Assembly (NCBI GenBank): GCA_021323555.1
Contig: JAJONP010000022.1
Span: forward strand, 1-25,491
DNA: 25,491 bases
Direction: 5' to 3'
From: Gammaproteobacteria bacterium
GTDB lineage: Bacteria; Pseudomonadota; Gammaproteobacteria; DSM-16500
How positions within the stretch are numbered: position 1 is the stretch's first letter; the number at the start of each line of letters is the position of its first letter. The notes beneath the pieces are model-generated. The model did no database searches. It was given only the letters and a program-made list of their open reading frames with translations, and was not told the origin of the DNA. The position numbers and the translations under genes are program-made. Of this stretch, positions 9,501 through 16,630 are shown piece after piece.

Positions 9501-11478
9501 AAAACTTGGAGAAAATGAAAATATTCTTCGGGCTCGCCTTGATAACATTGTACACGATTTTGATGAAGCAGATGTTGAGAAACTTAAAGATTCTGAATAC
9601 GGTTTAATTGCTTCTTTTAAAAAACACCCTAATACTGTGACAAGATTAATCATTAAAAACCACAAGAGAGCCATTGGCTGGCAATTATTAGAAACACTGG
9701 ATACAGGATTCTTACGCAAAGCATTAGAAAAACAGTTACATCATGATCTTGAAAGTGAATGGAAAGCAAAATGGATCTACAACTTGCGACATCAATTAGT
9801 CGAGGAAAGTTTTTACCTTGGAGATGACAATGACCCACATCCATTCAAAGAAAATAGCTTGGTAAAGCGAGACCTTAAAATAAACCCCAAAAAATTCGCG
9901 CGACACGCAAAACGTAAAGCACGTGAACTTGTTTTAATTTCTTACCCTGACATTATCAAGCGCATTTCTAAAAAAACAAGCAGACACTTCCCATATAAAA
10001 ACTGCTTAGTGATTTACCTGGAAAAAGCAGGAGAGCAAGGCGTATCTGCCAATGTACTGCTCGCAGCTATCAAGCAATTCCAAGCATCGCAGGAAGGAAA
10101 GCCTGAGAGAATCGCGTACAATGTTTTACTAAATGCCTTCCCTGCTTTTCTTGAACACACAAATAAATTTGAACCTGAAGATATCAAAGCGCTTTTTGAT
10201 TTATACCAATTATATCGTATTAATAATCCAATTAAGAACATGGAGACTCCAGAAAAAACTTATGAAAATGATCCCATTATCAAAGCACTGACAAGTCGCT
10301 TAAATATTGAAGCTGAAAAAGAGACCAATACAAAAAGAAGAGAATTACTTGGAATGATTTGCTCCCAAAACCCCGAACTACTCGCAGGCTATTTCGCTCG
10401 GAATAAAGATAAAAAACCCAGAGAATCGCTTGCAGTCACTTATTTAAGGACTTTTTTCTATGGGGCTACAGTTGGTTTTCTGGTCGGAGTTGCCGGATAT
10501 TTTGTAAGCAAAGTCGGGGGATTTTTTAATGTTCAAGTTAGGATACTCAGGGGAGAACAATCGGCTACCAGCAAGGTATTAGATATTGTAAAAATACTTG
10601 CAGGGGGCGCTGCAACAGCCGCTGCCGGCTTAGGTTTAGGCAGCGCCATAGGTGCCTTTGCGGTTCTTGTGATAGCAGGCGCTGCTACGGCAGGCTTAGT
10701 AGCTGTTATTGGCCGCGCTGGCCTATCAACAGCCGGCGGGTTCTTCTCAAATAAATGGGCTGGAACCAAAAAATTCTTTGGCTACGATACAACTCCAGAA
10801 CCAGCAGCTGATCATGATTTTATAAATGGCTTCTTGCGAAGTATTCAGTCAGAGCAAGATATTAAAAATTTCAAAAACATGATGCTTGATCCTGCTAATG
10901 AAGAAATGAAAATTAATTTCGCTAAAACCTTAGTTTATGCTGCTGATAATGGTTTTGCGATTGACGTAAACGATCCTCTTATTAACAAAGACGTACTACA
11001 GTTAGCTTTATCTATTCAAAAAGCATATCAATTTAATGCCCGGACAACATCTGAAAAAATCGTCAGCGCTATTGGCGACATCCCTAAAACTATATTATCA
11101 GTTATATTTTCACCGCTACTATTATTTGGTTTTCGTAATGACTGGTGTAAACCTGCATGGCTAGCTCGTTTAATACATAACCAAGTCGAGAAAGCGCTAT
11201 TAAAAGAAGTAGAGGCTCCAGAAGATAATCAGCAACCCATAGAGCTAAATGAAGGAGCTCAAAAATTAAAAAGAAGAGCATCTACTACTGCAGACCTATT
11301 AGCCCGTAACCCACAAGCAGCACAAGCTGCGCATGAAGAATTTGACGCAAGCAAGCATTATTCTGGTCAACTTCCTTACAATAGGTTAGGTAAAAAATCC
11401 AGCGAAGCAAACCCAGTATCTGACTTATCACCAGAAGACCAACTAAAATCGAAATCAAATAAGCCTGAAGTAGGATAA
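6562..11478 (+). CDS. Giant unrecognised protein with duplicated unit and C-terminal membrane segment (candidate effector)
   Basis: 1638 aa; no catalytic motif or known domain recognised by eye. Order: (1) an N-terminal region (1-250) shared with the 1131-aa neighbour, including EEAERYI and ARKIAALLSIYT motifs and a Pro-rich KKDPPL/KKDPPP repeat near 179-190; (2) unit A, about 250-690; (3) unit B, about 735-1290, homologous to A with an extra segment of about 95 residues before its last part; (4) hydrophobic stretches near 1297-1316 and 1345-1384, the latter very rich in Gly and Ala; (5) a shorter hydrophobic stretch near 1508-1524; (6) a polar C-terminal tail. Matching landmarks of A and B include WTKVQFEDAL/WTKDDFEKAL (409/907), RIAYLKNL/RIAYLNHL, YLEELGKTGVS/YLEKAGEQGVS (558/1152) and LGGICSQN/LGMICSQN. 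The body is Leu/Lys/Glu-rich and probably an alpha-helical solenoid. No signal peptide. Strong ribosome-binding site (gagaggag). A type IV (Dot/Icm-like) effector is the best guess from size, architecture and context; function is unknown. Confidence 0.9.
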   Translation: MDARRREVEAIREEAERYIKLRIGGMTTTLEQLENNFTKTVGEYKRELSYDQMAEKIHKTIKIPGFGFLPDANINEEDARKIAALLSIYTAADEYLRAEDSQEEKYTKLQENISNATQDLCEFTEKYNNPAGYVKTIAIIYQLGKTPKLRINPRLLDGYQADARQKFFEITNASYDEPIKKDPPLKKDPPPEELTAALPFFAQNLIEVVKVLKKAEKLKAQQHERNRIADPKHHISTFTIDRTVNTITANKVRLTKKVQAITNTLFDRLSEEESIEKIIEPLIAILGLEAASGLLNAAPHPKAKSFFTLYLLERHFKEKQTPDRRTVNGLVTTYATDKAADFSKLYAIFEKDDLSEEHRDAMAFALLKNTNTLTWLLKDGEEEKYAKVIQQMNSKKYNDKELKELFKHWTKVQFEDALRKNPDSQPLLYGMLLRFNLTAESYSKLDFSYLPIDKIRLLEKEKRIAYLKNLKDWKSLGENEDIIQAHLKEWIDDFNEGDLNKFQGSPLLLVAVSHKYPKAVMEIMKKHGTESLNHPKIINQLQDSRELCIAGKTGLAAYLEELGKTGVSPCTLLEAIKKFQEAKENTDEKRAYNALLKNFPAFLQHTSRFEADDRKALLEISQLYYVQYCATNSQISYSYYALVEKLAPRCSKEGVNSLEMNLLLGGICSQNKVLFKGYLIKKNPPEETLRSVIDDQTAAQKLASLKMLIEIMRTPPQVDMYAGRLQAREAAPDNTKLHNLIQHLTNSLLLDHSIENIKHIIGITELEFFINLLENHPTPEIKKSSSLALLKDHIKNSEKPNLGLIKKLVNIYIGNSPIVDINGFKDLYAIFADIDKIFPEQKEPQEHPEKEKFFLFLANAFIKNKSIMNWLLDGNHNHEYNKILGALNDHFIKDPEDYIIKTLFKSWTKDDFEKALAINPSHLLIRYAMLQNDKAVESLSDEEVEKYGKELDIASLSNDKIKLLDKQFRIAYLNHLDSWKKLGENENILRARLDNIVHDFDEADVEKLKDSEYGLIASFKKHPNTVTRLIIKNHKRAIGWQLLETLDTGFLRKALEKQLHHDLESEWKAKWIYNLRHQLVEESFYLGDDNDPHPFKENSLVKRDLKINPKKFARHAKRKARELVLISYPDIIKRISKKTSRHFPYKNCLVIYLEKAGEQGVSANVLLAAIKQFQASQEGKPERIAYNVLLNAFPAFLEHTNKFEPEDIKALFDLYQLYRINNPIKNMETPEKTYENDPIIKALTSRLNIEAEKETNTKRRELLGMICSQNPELLAGYFARNKDKKPRESLAVTYLRTFFYGATVGFLVGVAGYFVSKVGGFFNVQVRILRGEQSATSKVLDIVKILAGGAATAAAGLGLGSAIGAFAVLVIAGAATAGLVAVIGRAGLSTAGGFFSNKWAGTKKFFGYDTTPEPAADHDFINGFLRSIQSEQDIKNFKNMMLDPANEEMKINFAKTLVYAADNGFAIDVNDPLINKDVLQLALSIQKAYQFNARTTSEKIVSAIGDIPKTILSVIFSPLLLFGFRNDWCKPAWLARLIHNQVEKALLKEVEAPEDNQQPIELNEGAQKLKRRASTTADLLARNPQAAQAAHEEFDASKHYSGQLPYNRLGKKSSEANPVSDLSPEDQLKSKSNKPEVG
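7098..7133 (+). repeat. In-frame 18-bp tandem repeat (KKDPPL/KKDPPP)
   Basis: Two adjacent 18-nt copies (7098-7115 and 7116-7133) differ at one base and encode a six-residue Lys-Asp-Pro-Pro unit. The 1131-aa paralogue lacks it at the matching place (it has LVPQGTSPQ), so it was probably gained in the longer gene. Confidence 0.7.
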
Positions 11479-11896
11479 AAAATATTGACGAACAGATTAA
11501 TTCACTTTAAATTATTCATTCTCTTCTAGTGATAAATTAACTTTTCAACTGACCCTTACGCCTTTTTTCCCATCCCGCACGTCAAAAAGCAATAATCATA
11601 TATAACTCTCATAAAGCTATTTTATTATTCAGAGCCCCTCTTAAAAGGAATAGCTTAAAAGCTGGATTGCTTCGGCCAAGCGCTTCGCGGCCTCGCAACA
11701 GTTCGGGGATGCATGCCTCTTCAAAAATATAAGACTGATTTTTTATTTACCTAAAACCTAAAATCCTAGTGCGGTTGCCCTGCTTATTCACGCAACAATG
11801 CCAGTCTGATAAGCCAACAGCATTTTCTAATTTTTTTCTTAACTTAAATCATATAAACCAACAAACCCTAAAAAGAATCAACTCAAGGAGATCAAT
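11479..11896. other. 418-nt intergenic region between the two giant genes
   Basis: No convincing gene. It holds a G+C-richer palindromic repeat at 11661-11698 and otherwise A+T-rich sequence. No strong terminator for the upstream gene is visible (no stem followed by a T-run). The last 60 nt are T-rich and then A-rich and lead to a good ribosome-binding site (aaggagatc) for the next gene, so a separate promoter probably lies in 11810-11860, but I cannot fix its hexamers. Confidence 0.5.
11661..11698. repeat. Degenerate interspersed palindromic repeat
   Basis: The stretch gctggattgcttcggcc, then aagcgcttcgc, then ggcctcgcaa. ggcc arms flank a core containing the palindrome aagcgctt, and the outer ttgc/gcaa ends are also complementary. 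It is clearly richer in G+C than its surroundings. The wording ggattgcttcg...cctcgcaa resembles short dispersed repeats common between genes in intracellular bacteria; family assignment is from memory. Confidence 0.45.
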
Positions 11897-14800
11897 ATGA
11901 ACACCCGAAAAAAGAACCCTCGAAAACAAGAAATACAAGCCATTCTAGAGGAAGCAGAAAGATATATTATGCTGAGGCTAGATAACCAATATAGAATCAT
12001 AGAACAAGCCAGCGCGAAGACGCTTAAAATTCTTTTCACTCGCGTCAAGGAAGATATATTCTTTTTTGAATCGACCTATCCCCAAAAAGCAAATGACTAT
12101 GATGCAAAAGTCATAGAAATACAAAAAATAAAACGTCCAACCCTTTTGGATGATGAAATTAACAAAGCAGATGCACGCAAAATAGTCGCTCTTCTCAGTA
12201 TCTATACCAGTGCAAAGAAATATCTATACAATCACACTCTCTCAGAAACAAAAAAATATGCACAACTCCAACAAAAAATAAGCATTGCAACTGAAGAGTT
12301 ATGTCACTTTACTCACAAATATGGCAGACCAAGAGGTTATGTAAGAACCATAGCCATCATTAGTCAGCTAGGGAAAATCTCTCGCACAACAATCAATACG
12401 ACATTATTGGACACTTACCAGAAAGATGCTACAAACGCCCTTTACAATGCAACAACCGCCTCTTATCTTAAACTCGTGCCTCAGGGTACATCCCCTCAAT
12501 TAACAGCTTCTTTACCTCTGTTTTCTGAAACCCTGAAACAAATAACGGACCAACTTAAAAAAGCTAAAAAAATTCAAGCCGATCAGCATGACCTCAACAA
12601 CCGAGTACCTGATGAGCTTCGTGTTAGCACCTATCAAATAGACGGTACCGTTGACAACATTACAGCGAATAAAGCAAGGCTCACTGAAATGGTTCAAACT
12701 ATAACAAATATTTTATTTGATAAAACACCAGAAGAAAAATTAGAAGAATCTATACCAGACATTCTCAAATCTTTAATTACTATCTTAGGGCTAAAAACAA
12801 CAAGTGCACTGCTGAACGCTCGCCCTCACGCAAAAGCAAAATCATCTTATACACTTTACTTATTGAAACACCATTTTAAAGAAACGCCTTCTCCAGACCG
12901 TCAAATGGTGAATGATCTTGTGAATACTTATGCCGCAGATAATGCATCAGATTTTTCTAAACTCTATGCTATTTTTGAAAACTCTGAATTATCAAAAGAA
13001 CATCATGACGCAATGGCATTTGCATTACTGAAGAACGCAAACACTCTCTTCTGGTTATTAAACAGCGAGCATCCAGAAAAATATGTTGCCATCCTGCAAC
13101 AAATTAATTCTAAAAAATATAATAACATTGAATTAAGAGAGTTATTTCAACACTGGACGAAAGAACAATTTGAAAACACTTTACAAAAAGATCCTGAGTC
13201 TCAACCTGTTCTTTACGGAATATTAATGTATTTTAATCTCACGGATGAGGAGTTAAAAAAATACGTAAAAAAGCTGGATATCACTGCTCTGTCGAATGAT
13301 CAAATACAAGATCTCGATAAACGGATTAGAATCGCTTGGATTAATCAAGTGCCCTCTTGGGAAAAAGGTAAAAAAATTCTGGGTCATGATCCATTTAATT
13401 TTTTACATTTTGAGGCAAGAGTGAAGGCATTGTGTTTTGGCATGGAAAATGCGAATGCCCGTAGGGATGCAATAGGTCAGTCCGAATTAGGGCTCATGTT
13501 AGCCTGCTGCAATGCGACAATAAAATCAACTATTAAATTCCTGCAAAGTGACCCTGAAACGCCTCTTAAAAGAAAAATGGCATGGAATTTATTACAAGAA
13601 CTTGAAAAAGGCGGTGTGCTTCATCAACAAAAAAATCTTCTTGCAAAAGTTAATCAACGAGGATATGAACTCATCATTGGTAGAAGTTATCGCCATTGTT
13701 TAGTAAATTTGAGTATTTATCGCCATCAACAAAGCGATCCCTATACTCTAGAAAAACTCTACCCTCTTGTAAGATACGATATTAAAAATAGCCCTGCGGA
13801 CGCTTCGAGACAAGCCAGTATCACAGCCATTCGATTGATATTAAAAGATCCTGAGATAGTGAAGCATCTTTCTATGCACACTTCTAAGAAAGATATACCA
13901 GCCAACACTGTAGATGCTGCAACTCATACAGTGCAACCTATCATTCAATCTGCATTGAAATGGTGGAAACGCTTATGGGGCCAAGCGGATGTTTCTGAAA
14001 ATAGGACACTGCTTGACATGCCTGAAGCCCCTGTTCCAAGAACTTGCTTGGGGCAGATGATAGAACGCGCAGGACAACAAGGGCTCACGTTTGTAGAATT
14101 AAAAACTGCAATAGATGCTTTGGCAGAAAATAATAAAGAAGAATCTGATCTGTTATTAAAAGCATTACCTCGATTTTTTGAAAATTACCAAGGGCCAGTC
14201 TCTTCCGAAGAAGAGTTGCCAGCCGCACAGGCATTGATTACTCGGTACATGGATAATGGTAATAGTGTTCTTGAAATTGCTACAAAAATTAAAACACGTC
14301 TTAGACAACCGTTGGGCCCAAACCAGATAGAAGAAAAGGCAACAGAGAGACGCATTCGTGATTTGTGCATAGGATTAATTTTTTCTGATTCTCGATTGAC
14401 CGAAAAATATTTGGAAAACCGCCCTCTTCCTACTCCCTGGCCGAATACAGTGACTCAAGGGCTTTTTGCACTCTGGGTGGGATGGACAATAGCTTCCACA
14501 ATCAAAAATATCTTGGGAGGTTTTACGCATCTATTCTCCTGGAGGCCATGGAAAAAAGCAGAACAACAAAGCCGCCTATTAATAGGGACTCTTATTGTCA
14601 TATCAACAGGTGTAGCATCTTTGACGGCAGGCGGCGCTATCGCTGCAATCACTCTAGCGACTATCGTTTTAGGAGCTGTGGGAACATTAGTATATGCTGC
14701 TTATAGGACTGGCAAAAACGCTTGGGGTAAAATAACAGGCTCATGGGAACAAGCCCGAGAAGTTTATGAGCTTATGACCCAAGGATTTGAAAAAAATAAT

Positions 14801-15292
14801 AAGAATATAGATAGGTTACTACAACATCGAGAGACTTATGAGAAATTGATGCAAAATATAGTATTTTGCCAACACTATGGATTTGATATGAGAAAAATTA
14901 ATCTTCCAAACGATGCAACCTATAAACTCATCAGATTGGGCAATGCGTATTATTATGAAAGACAAAATCCTCTTTGGGTTTTCTTTGTTAATATAGGAGC
15001 CACTCTTTCAGGCGGGCTTATTACTCCACCGCCCTGGTATGTAAAAAGGCAAGTAAAGAAATATGATTTGCCGGTTAAATTGACGGTTTTCCTTGAAGAA
15101 AAGGATGAGAAAATAAAATTAAGAGAGTTGCCTAAAAAGGAAAAAGATAAAGAAATATCAACGCCTCTACTCGTTCACTTTAAAAAACCTAAAAAATTCC
15201 TGTTCTTTAATCACTTCCAAACACGACATCCAATAAAATTTTCTTCACAGGCTGCAATTCCCACGAACGCCCATAAGCAAAACACAATGTGA
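11897..15292 (+). CDS. Large unrecognised protein, single-unit paralogue of the upstream giant (candidate effector)
   Basis: 1131 aa, clearly homologous to the 1638-aa protein encoded just upstream. Shared landmarks: EEAERYI near the N terminus, ADARKIVALLSIYTSAKKYL, FSKLYAIFENSELS, AMAFALLKNANTLFWLL, HWTKEQFENTLQKDP, KKLDITALSNDQIQDLDK and IERAGQQGL. It has one repeat unit instead of two: up to about residue 449 it follows unit A of the larger protein, and beyond that it follows unit B, including the extra segment LVRYDIKNSP...IVKHLSMHTSKK that only B has. Hydrophobic segments lie near 855-872 and 894-936, the second Gly/Ala-rich, as in the paralogue. No signal peptide and no catalytic motif recognised. 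Strong ribosome-binding site aaggag. The last 28 codons overlap the convergent chagasin gene. Effector role is inferred, not shown. Confidence 0.9.
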   Translation: MNTRKKNPRKQEIQAILEEAERYIMLRLDNQYRIIEQASAKTLKILFTRVKEDIFFFESTYPQKANDYDAKVIEIQKIKRPTLLDDEINKADARKIVALLSIYTSAKKYLYNHTLSETKKYAQLQQKISIATEELCHFTHKYGRPRGYVRTIAIISQLGKISRTTINTTLLDTYQKDATNALYNATTASYLKLVPQGTSPQLTASLPLFSETLKQITDQLKKAKKIQADQHDLNNRVPDELRVSTYQIDGTVDNITANKARLTEMVQTITNILFDKTPEEKLEESIPDILKSLITILGLKTTSALLNARPHAKAKSSYTLYLLKHHFKETPSPDRQMVNDLVNTYAADNASDFSKLYAIFENSELSKEHHDAMAFALLKNANTLFWLLNSEHPEKYVAILQQINSKKYNNIELRELFQHWTKEQFENTLQKDPESQPVLYGILMYFNLTDEELKKYVKKLDITALSNDQIQDLDKRIRIAWINQVPSWEKGKKILGHDPFNFLHFEARVKALCFGMENANARRDAIGQSELGLMLACCNATIKSTIKFLQSDPETPLKRKMAWNLLQELEKGGVLHQQKNLLAKVNQRGYELIIGRSYRHCLVNLSIYRHQQSDPYTLEKLYPLVRYDIKNSPADASRQASITAIRLILKDPEIVKHLSMHTSKKDIPANTVDAATHTVQPIIQSALKWWKRLWGQADVSENRTLLDMPEAPVPRTCLGQMIERAGQQGLTFVELKTAIDALAENNKEESDLLLKALPRFFENYQGPVSSEEELPAAQALITRYMDNGNSVLEIATKIKTRLRQPLGPNQIEEKATERRIRDLCIGLIFSDSRLTEKYLENRPLPTPWPNTVTQGLFALWVGWTIASTIKNILGGFTHLFSWRPWKKAEQQSRLLIGTLIVISTGVASLTAGGAIAAITLATIVLGAVGTLVYAAYRTGKNAWGKITGSWEQAREVYELMTQGFEKNNKNIDRLLQHRETYEKLMQNIVFCQHYGFDMRKINLPNDATYKLIRLGNAYYYERQNPLWVFFVNIGATLSGGLITPPPWYVKRQVKKYDLPVKLTVFLEEKDEKIKLRELPKKEKDKEISTPLLVHFKKPKKFLFFNHFQTRHPIKFSSQAAIPTNAHKQNTM

Positions 15293-15605
15293 TTTTTTTC
15301 GAAGAAAGGTTCTCTGCCAGCGTTTTTTTAAAAACCCATTGCTCAAATCCAGACGCACCCATTAATGAATGAGTAGGCGCATGATAAGTATGACTGACTA
15401 ACACTATATTCTTCTTATCATTTTCTTCACATAACCGCCATCTATAACCTGTCGTTGGATTAGAAATGAGTTGGATAGAAAATTTTAATTGGTTTTGAGC
15501 AACATGCAAAGTCATCCTTTTTTCCGCATACGATGCAGCATATAAAAAAGGTAAAGAGGAAAACAAAATAAAAACCAGAAAAATAAATTTAGAGATTATT
15601 CGCAT
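15207..15605 (-). CDS. Chagasin-type cysteine protease inhibitor (I42 family), secreted
   Basis: 132 aa. Family members block papain-like cysteine proteases by inserting three loops into the active site, and all three are recognisable: NPTTGY at 49-54, the middle Gly-rich loop MGASGFEQW at 82-90 and YGRSWE at 111-116 (consensus RPW, here RSW). A basic start and hydrophobic core (about 5-22) followed by LYAAS give a good signal peptide, so the mature protein of about 108 residues should be periplasmic or secreted. It starts 31 nt after lpxK on the same strand with AAGGA, so it is probably the last gene of an msbA-lpxK operon. Its 3' end overlaps the convergent 1131-aa gene by 86 nt. Target protease, own or host, is unknown. 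Confidence 0.85.
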   Translation of the reverse strand: MRIISKFIFLVFILFSSLPFLYAASYAEKRMTLHVAQNQLKFSIQLISNPTTGYRWRLCEENDKKNIVLVSHTYHAPTHSLMGASGFEQWVFKKTLAENLSSKKITLCFAYGRSWELQPVKKILLDVVFGSD

Positions 15606-15636
15606 GAAATTCCTTCAATCTGCAGCAATACGACAG

Positions 15637-16629
15637 TCAAATAAATATTCTCAGTTTATTTAATAATTCTATCCCAAAACGCGAATCCACTTGTGTCTCG
15701 ACAGGCAAATACCAAAACCGATCATCAGCAAACTTCGTACATTTTACAGCGTCTTTTTCTGTCATCACAATAGGCGACTGATCAAACCCATCAAAATCTT
15801 TAGATTGATACACATAATGATCTGAAAAAATATGTTCTACAATTTGCAGCCCAGCTTGTTTTAAGAATGTAAAAAAACGATGCGGATTCCCAATGCCAGC
15901 GACAGCATTCACTTTTTGACCGCGCAAATTCTCTAGCGATAGGGTCTTTTGCCTATCTCGAATAGAAACCAACCCATTACCCTGCAAGTGCATCTGAAAA
16001 TAATTGGCATTAGGAACACCCCCCTGCTGCACAACAAAATCAACTGTATTCAACCGTTCAGGCCTTTCACGTAAAGGGCCTGCCGGCAATAAACAATAAT
16101 TTCCCAAACCACGATCTCCATCCAACATAATAATCTCAATTGCACGACCCATACGGTAATGCTGCAACCCATCATCTGAAATAATAACCGTACATTGTCC
16201 TATTAATTTTTTGATAGCCGCCACACGGTCAACACACACAACCACTGAACAGCCACTGTGTTTTGCTAATAAAAGCGCCTCATCCCCCACGATAGCGGGA
16301 TCTGAATTCGCCCCTGCCGATACGGGTTTTTTTTGTGCCTGACCTCCTACGCCACGACTCACAATACCGGGAGAAAATCCCTGCGCCCTTAAAAAATGCG
16401 CCAACCAGATCACTAAAGGCGTTTTACCTGTGCCGCCCACTGTCAAGTTACCAACAGCAATCACTGGTACAGAAAAATGCATGGATTTTTTTAACTTCAT
16501 GCGATATAAAAAAAATCGAACCCCTACGATAAAACGAAAAATAAATGAAAAAGGCAATAATACTATTGTTAACCAAGTCAATGAACGGCGATACCAATGG
16601 CGAGTCATACGCTTATCTAGCCTTAGCAT
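15637..16629 (-). CDS. lpxK: Tetraacyldisaccharide 4'-kinase LpxK
   Basis: Inner-membrane kinase that phosphorylates the 4' position of the lipid A disaccharide precursor. From the start chosen here it is 330 aa, the usual length. An N-terminal membrane segment lies at about 16-41, followed by the P-loop in GNLTVGGTGKTP (60-71) and DDGLQH at 152-157, both diagnostic of LpxK. The open frame continues upstream to another ATG at 16686, but that would run 56 nt into msbA; the ATG at 16629 lies one base after the msbA stop (TAAAATG) with GAGG at good spacing, so I prefer it. It is translationally close to msbA, which exports the product of the same pathway. Confidence 0.95.
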   Translation of the reverse strand: MLRLDKRMTRHWYRRSLTWLTIVLLPFSFIFRFIVGVRFFLYRMKLKKSMHFSVPVIAVGNLTVGGTGKTPLVIWLAHFLRAQGFSPGIVSRGVGGQAQKKPVSAGANSDPAIVGDEALLLAKHSGCSVVVCVDRVAAIKKLIGQCTVIISDDGLQHYRMGRAIEIIMLDGDRGLGNYCLLPAGPLRERPERLNTVDFVVQQGGVPNANYFQMHLQGNGLVSIRDRQKTLSLENLRGQKVNAVAGIGNPHRFFTFLKQAGLQIVEHIFSDHYVYQSKDFDGFDQSPIVMTEKDAVKCTKFADDRFWYLPVETQVDSRFGIELLNKLRIFI

Positions 16630-16630
16630 T

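Noticed and set aside
11839..11856. cttaacttaaatcatata as a PmrA-type box in front of the 1131-aa gene
   Set aside because: The two TTAA half-sites are only about 5 nt apart, not about one helical turn as in PmrA sites of Legionella and Coxiella; in A+T-rich DNA this is expected by chance.
14482..14706. 74-codon plus-strand frame inside the 1131-aa gene
   Set aside because: It lies wholly inside a conserved hydrophobic part of the larger gene in another frame and has no start signal.
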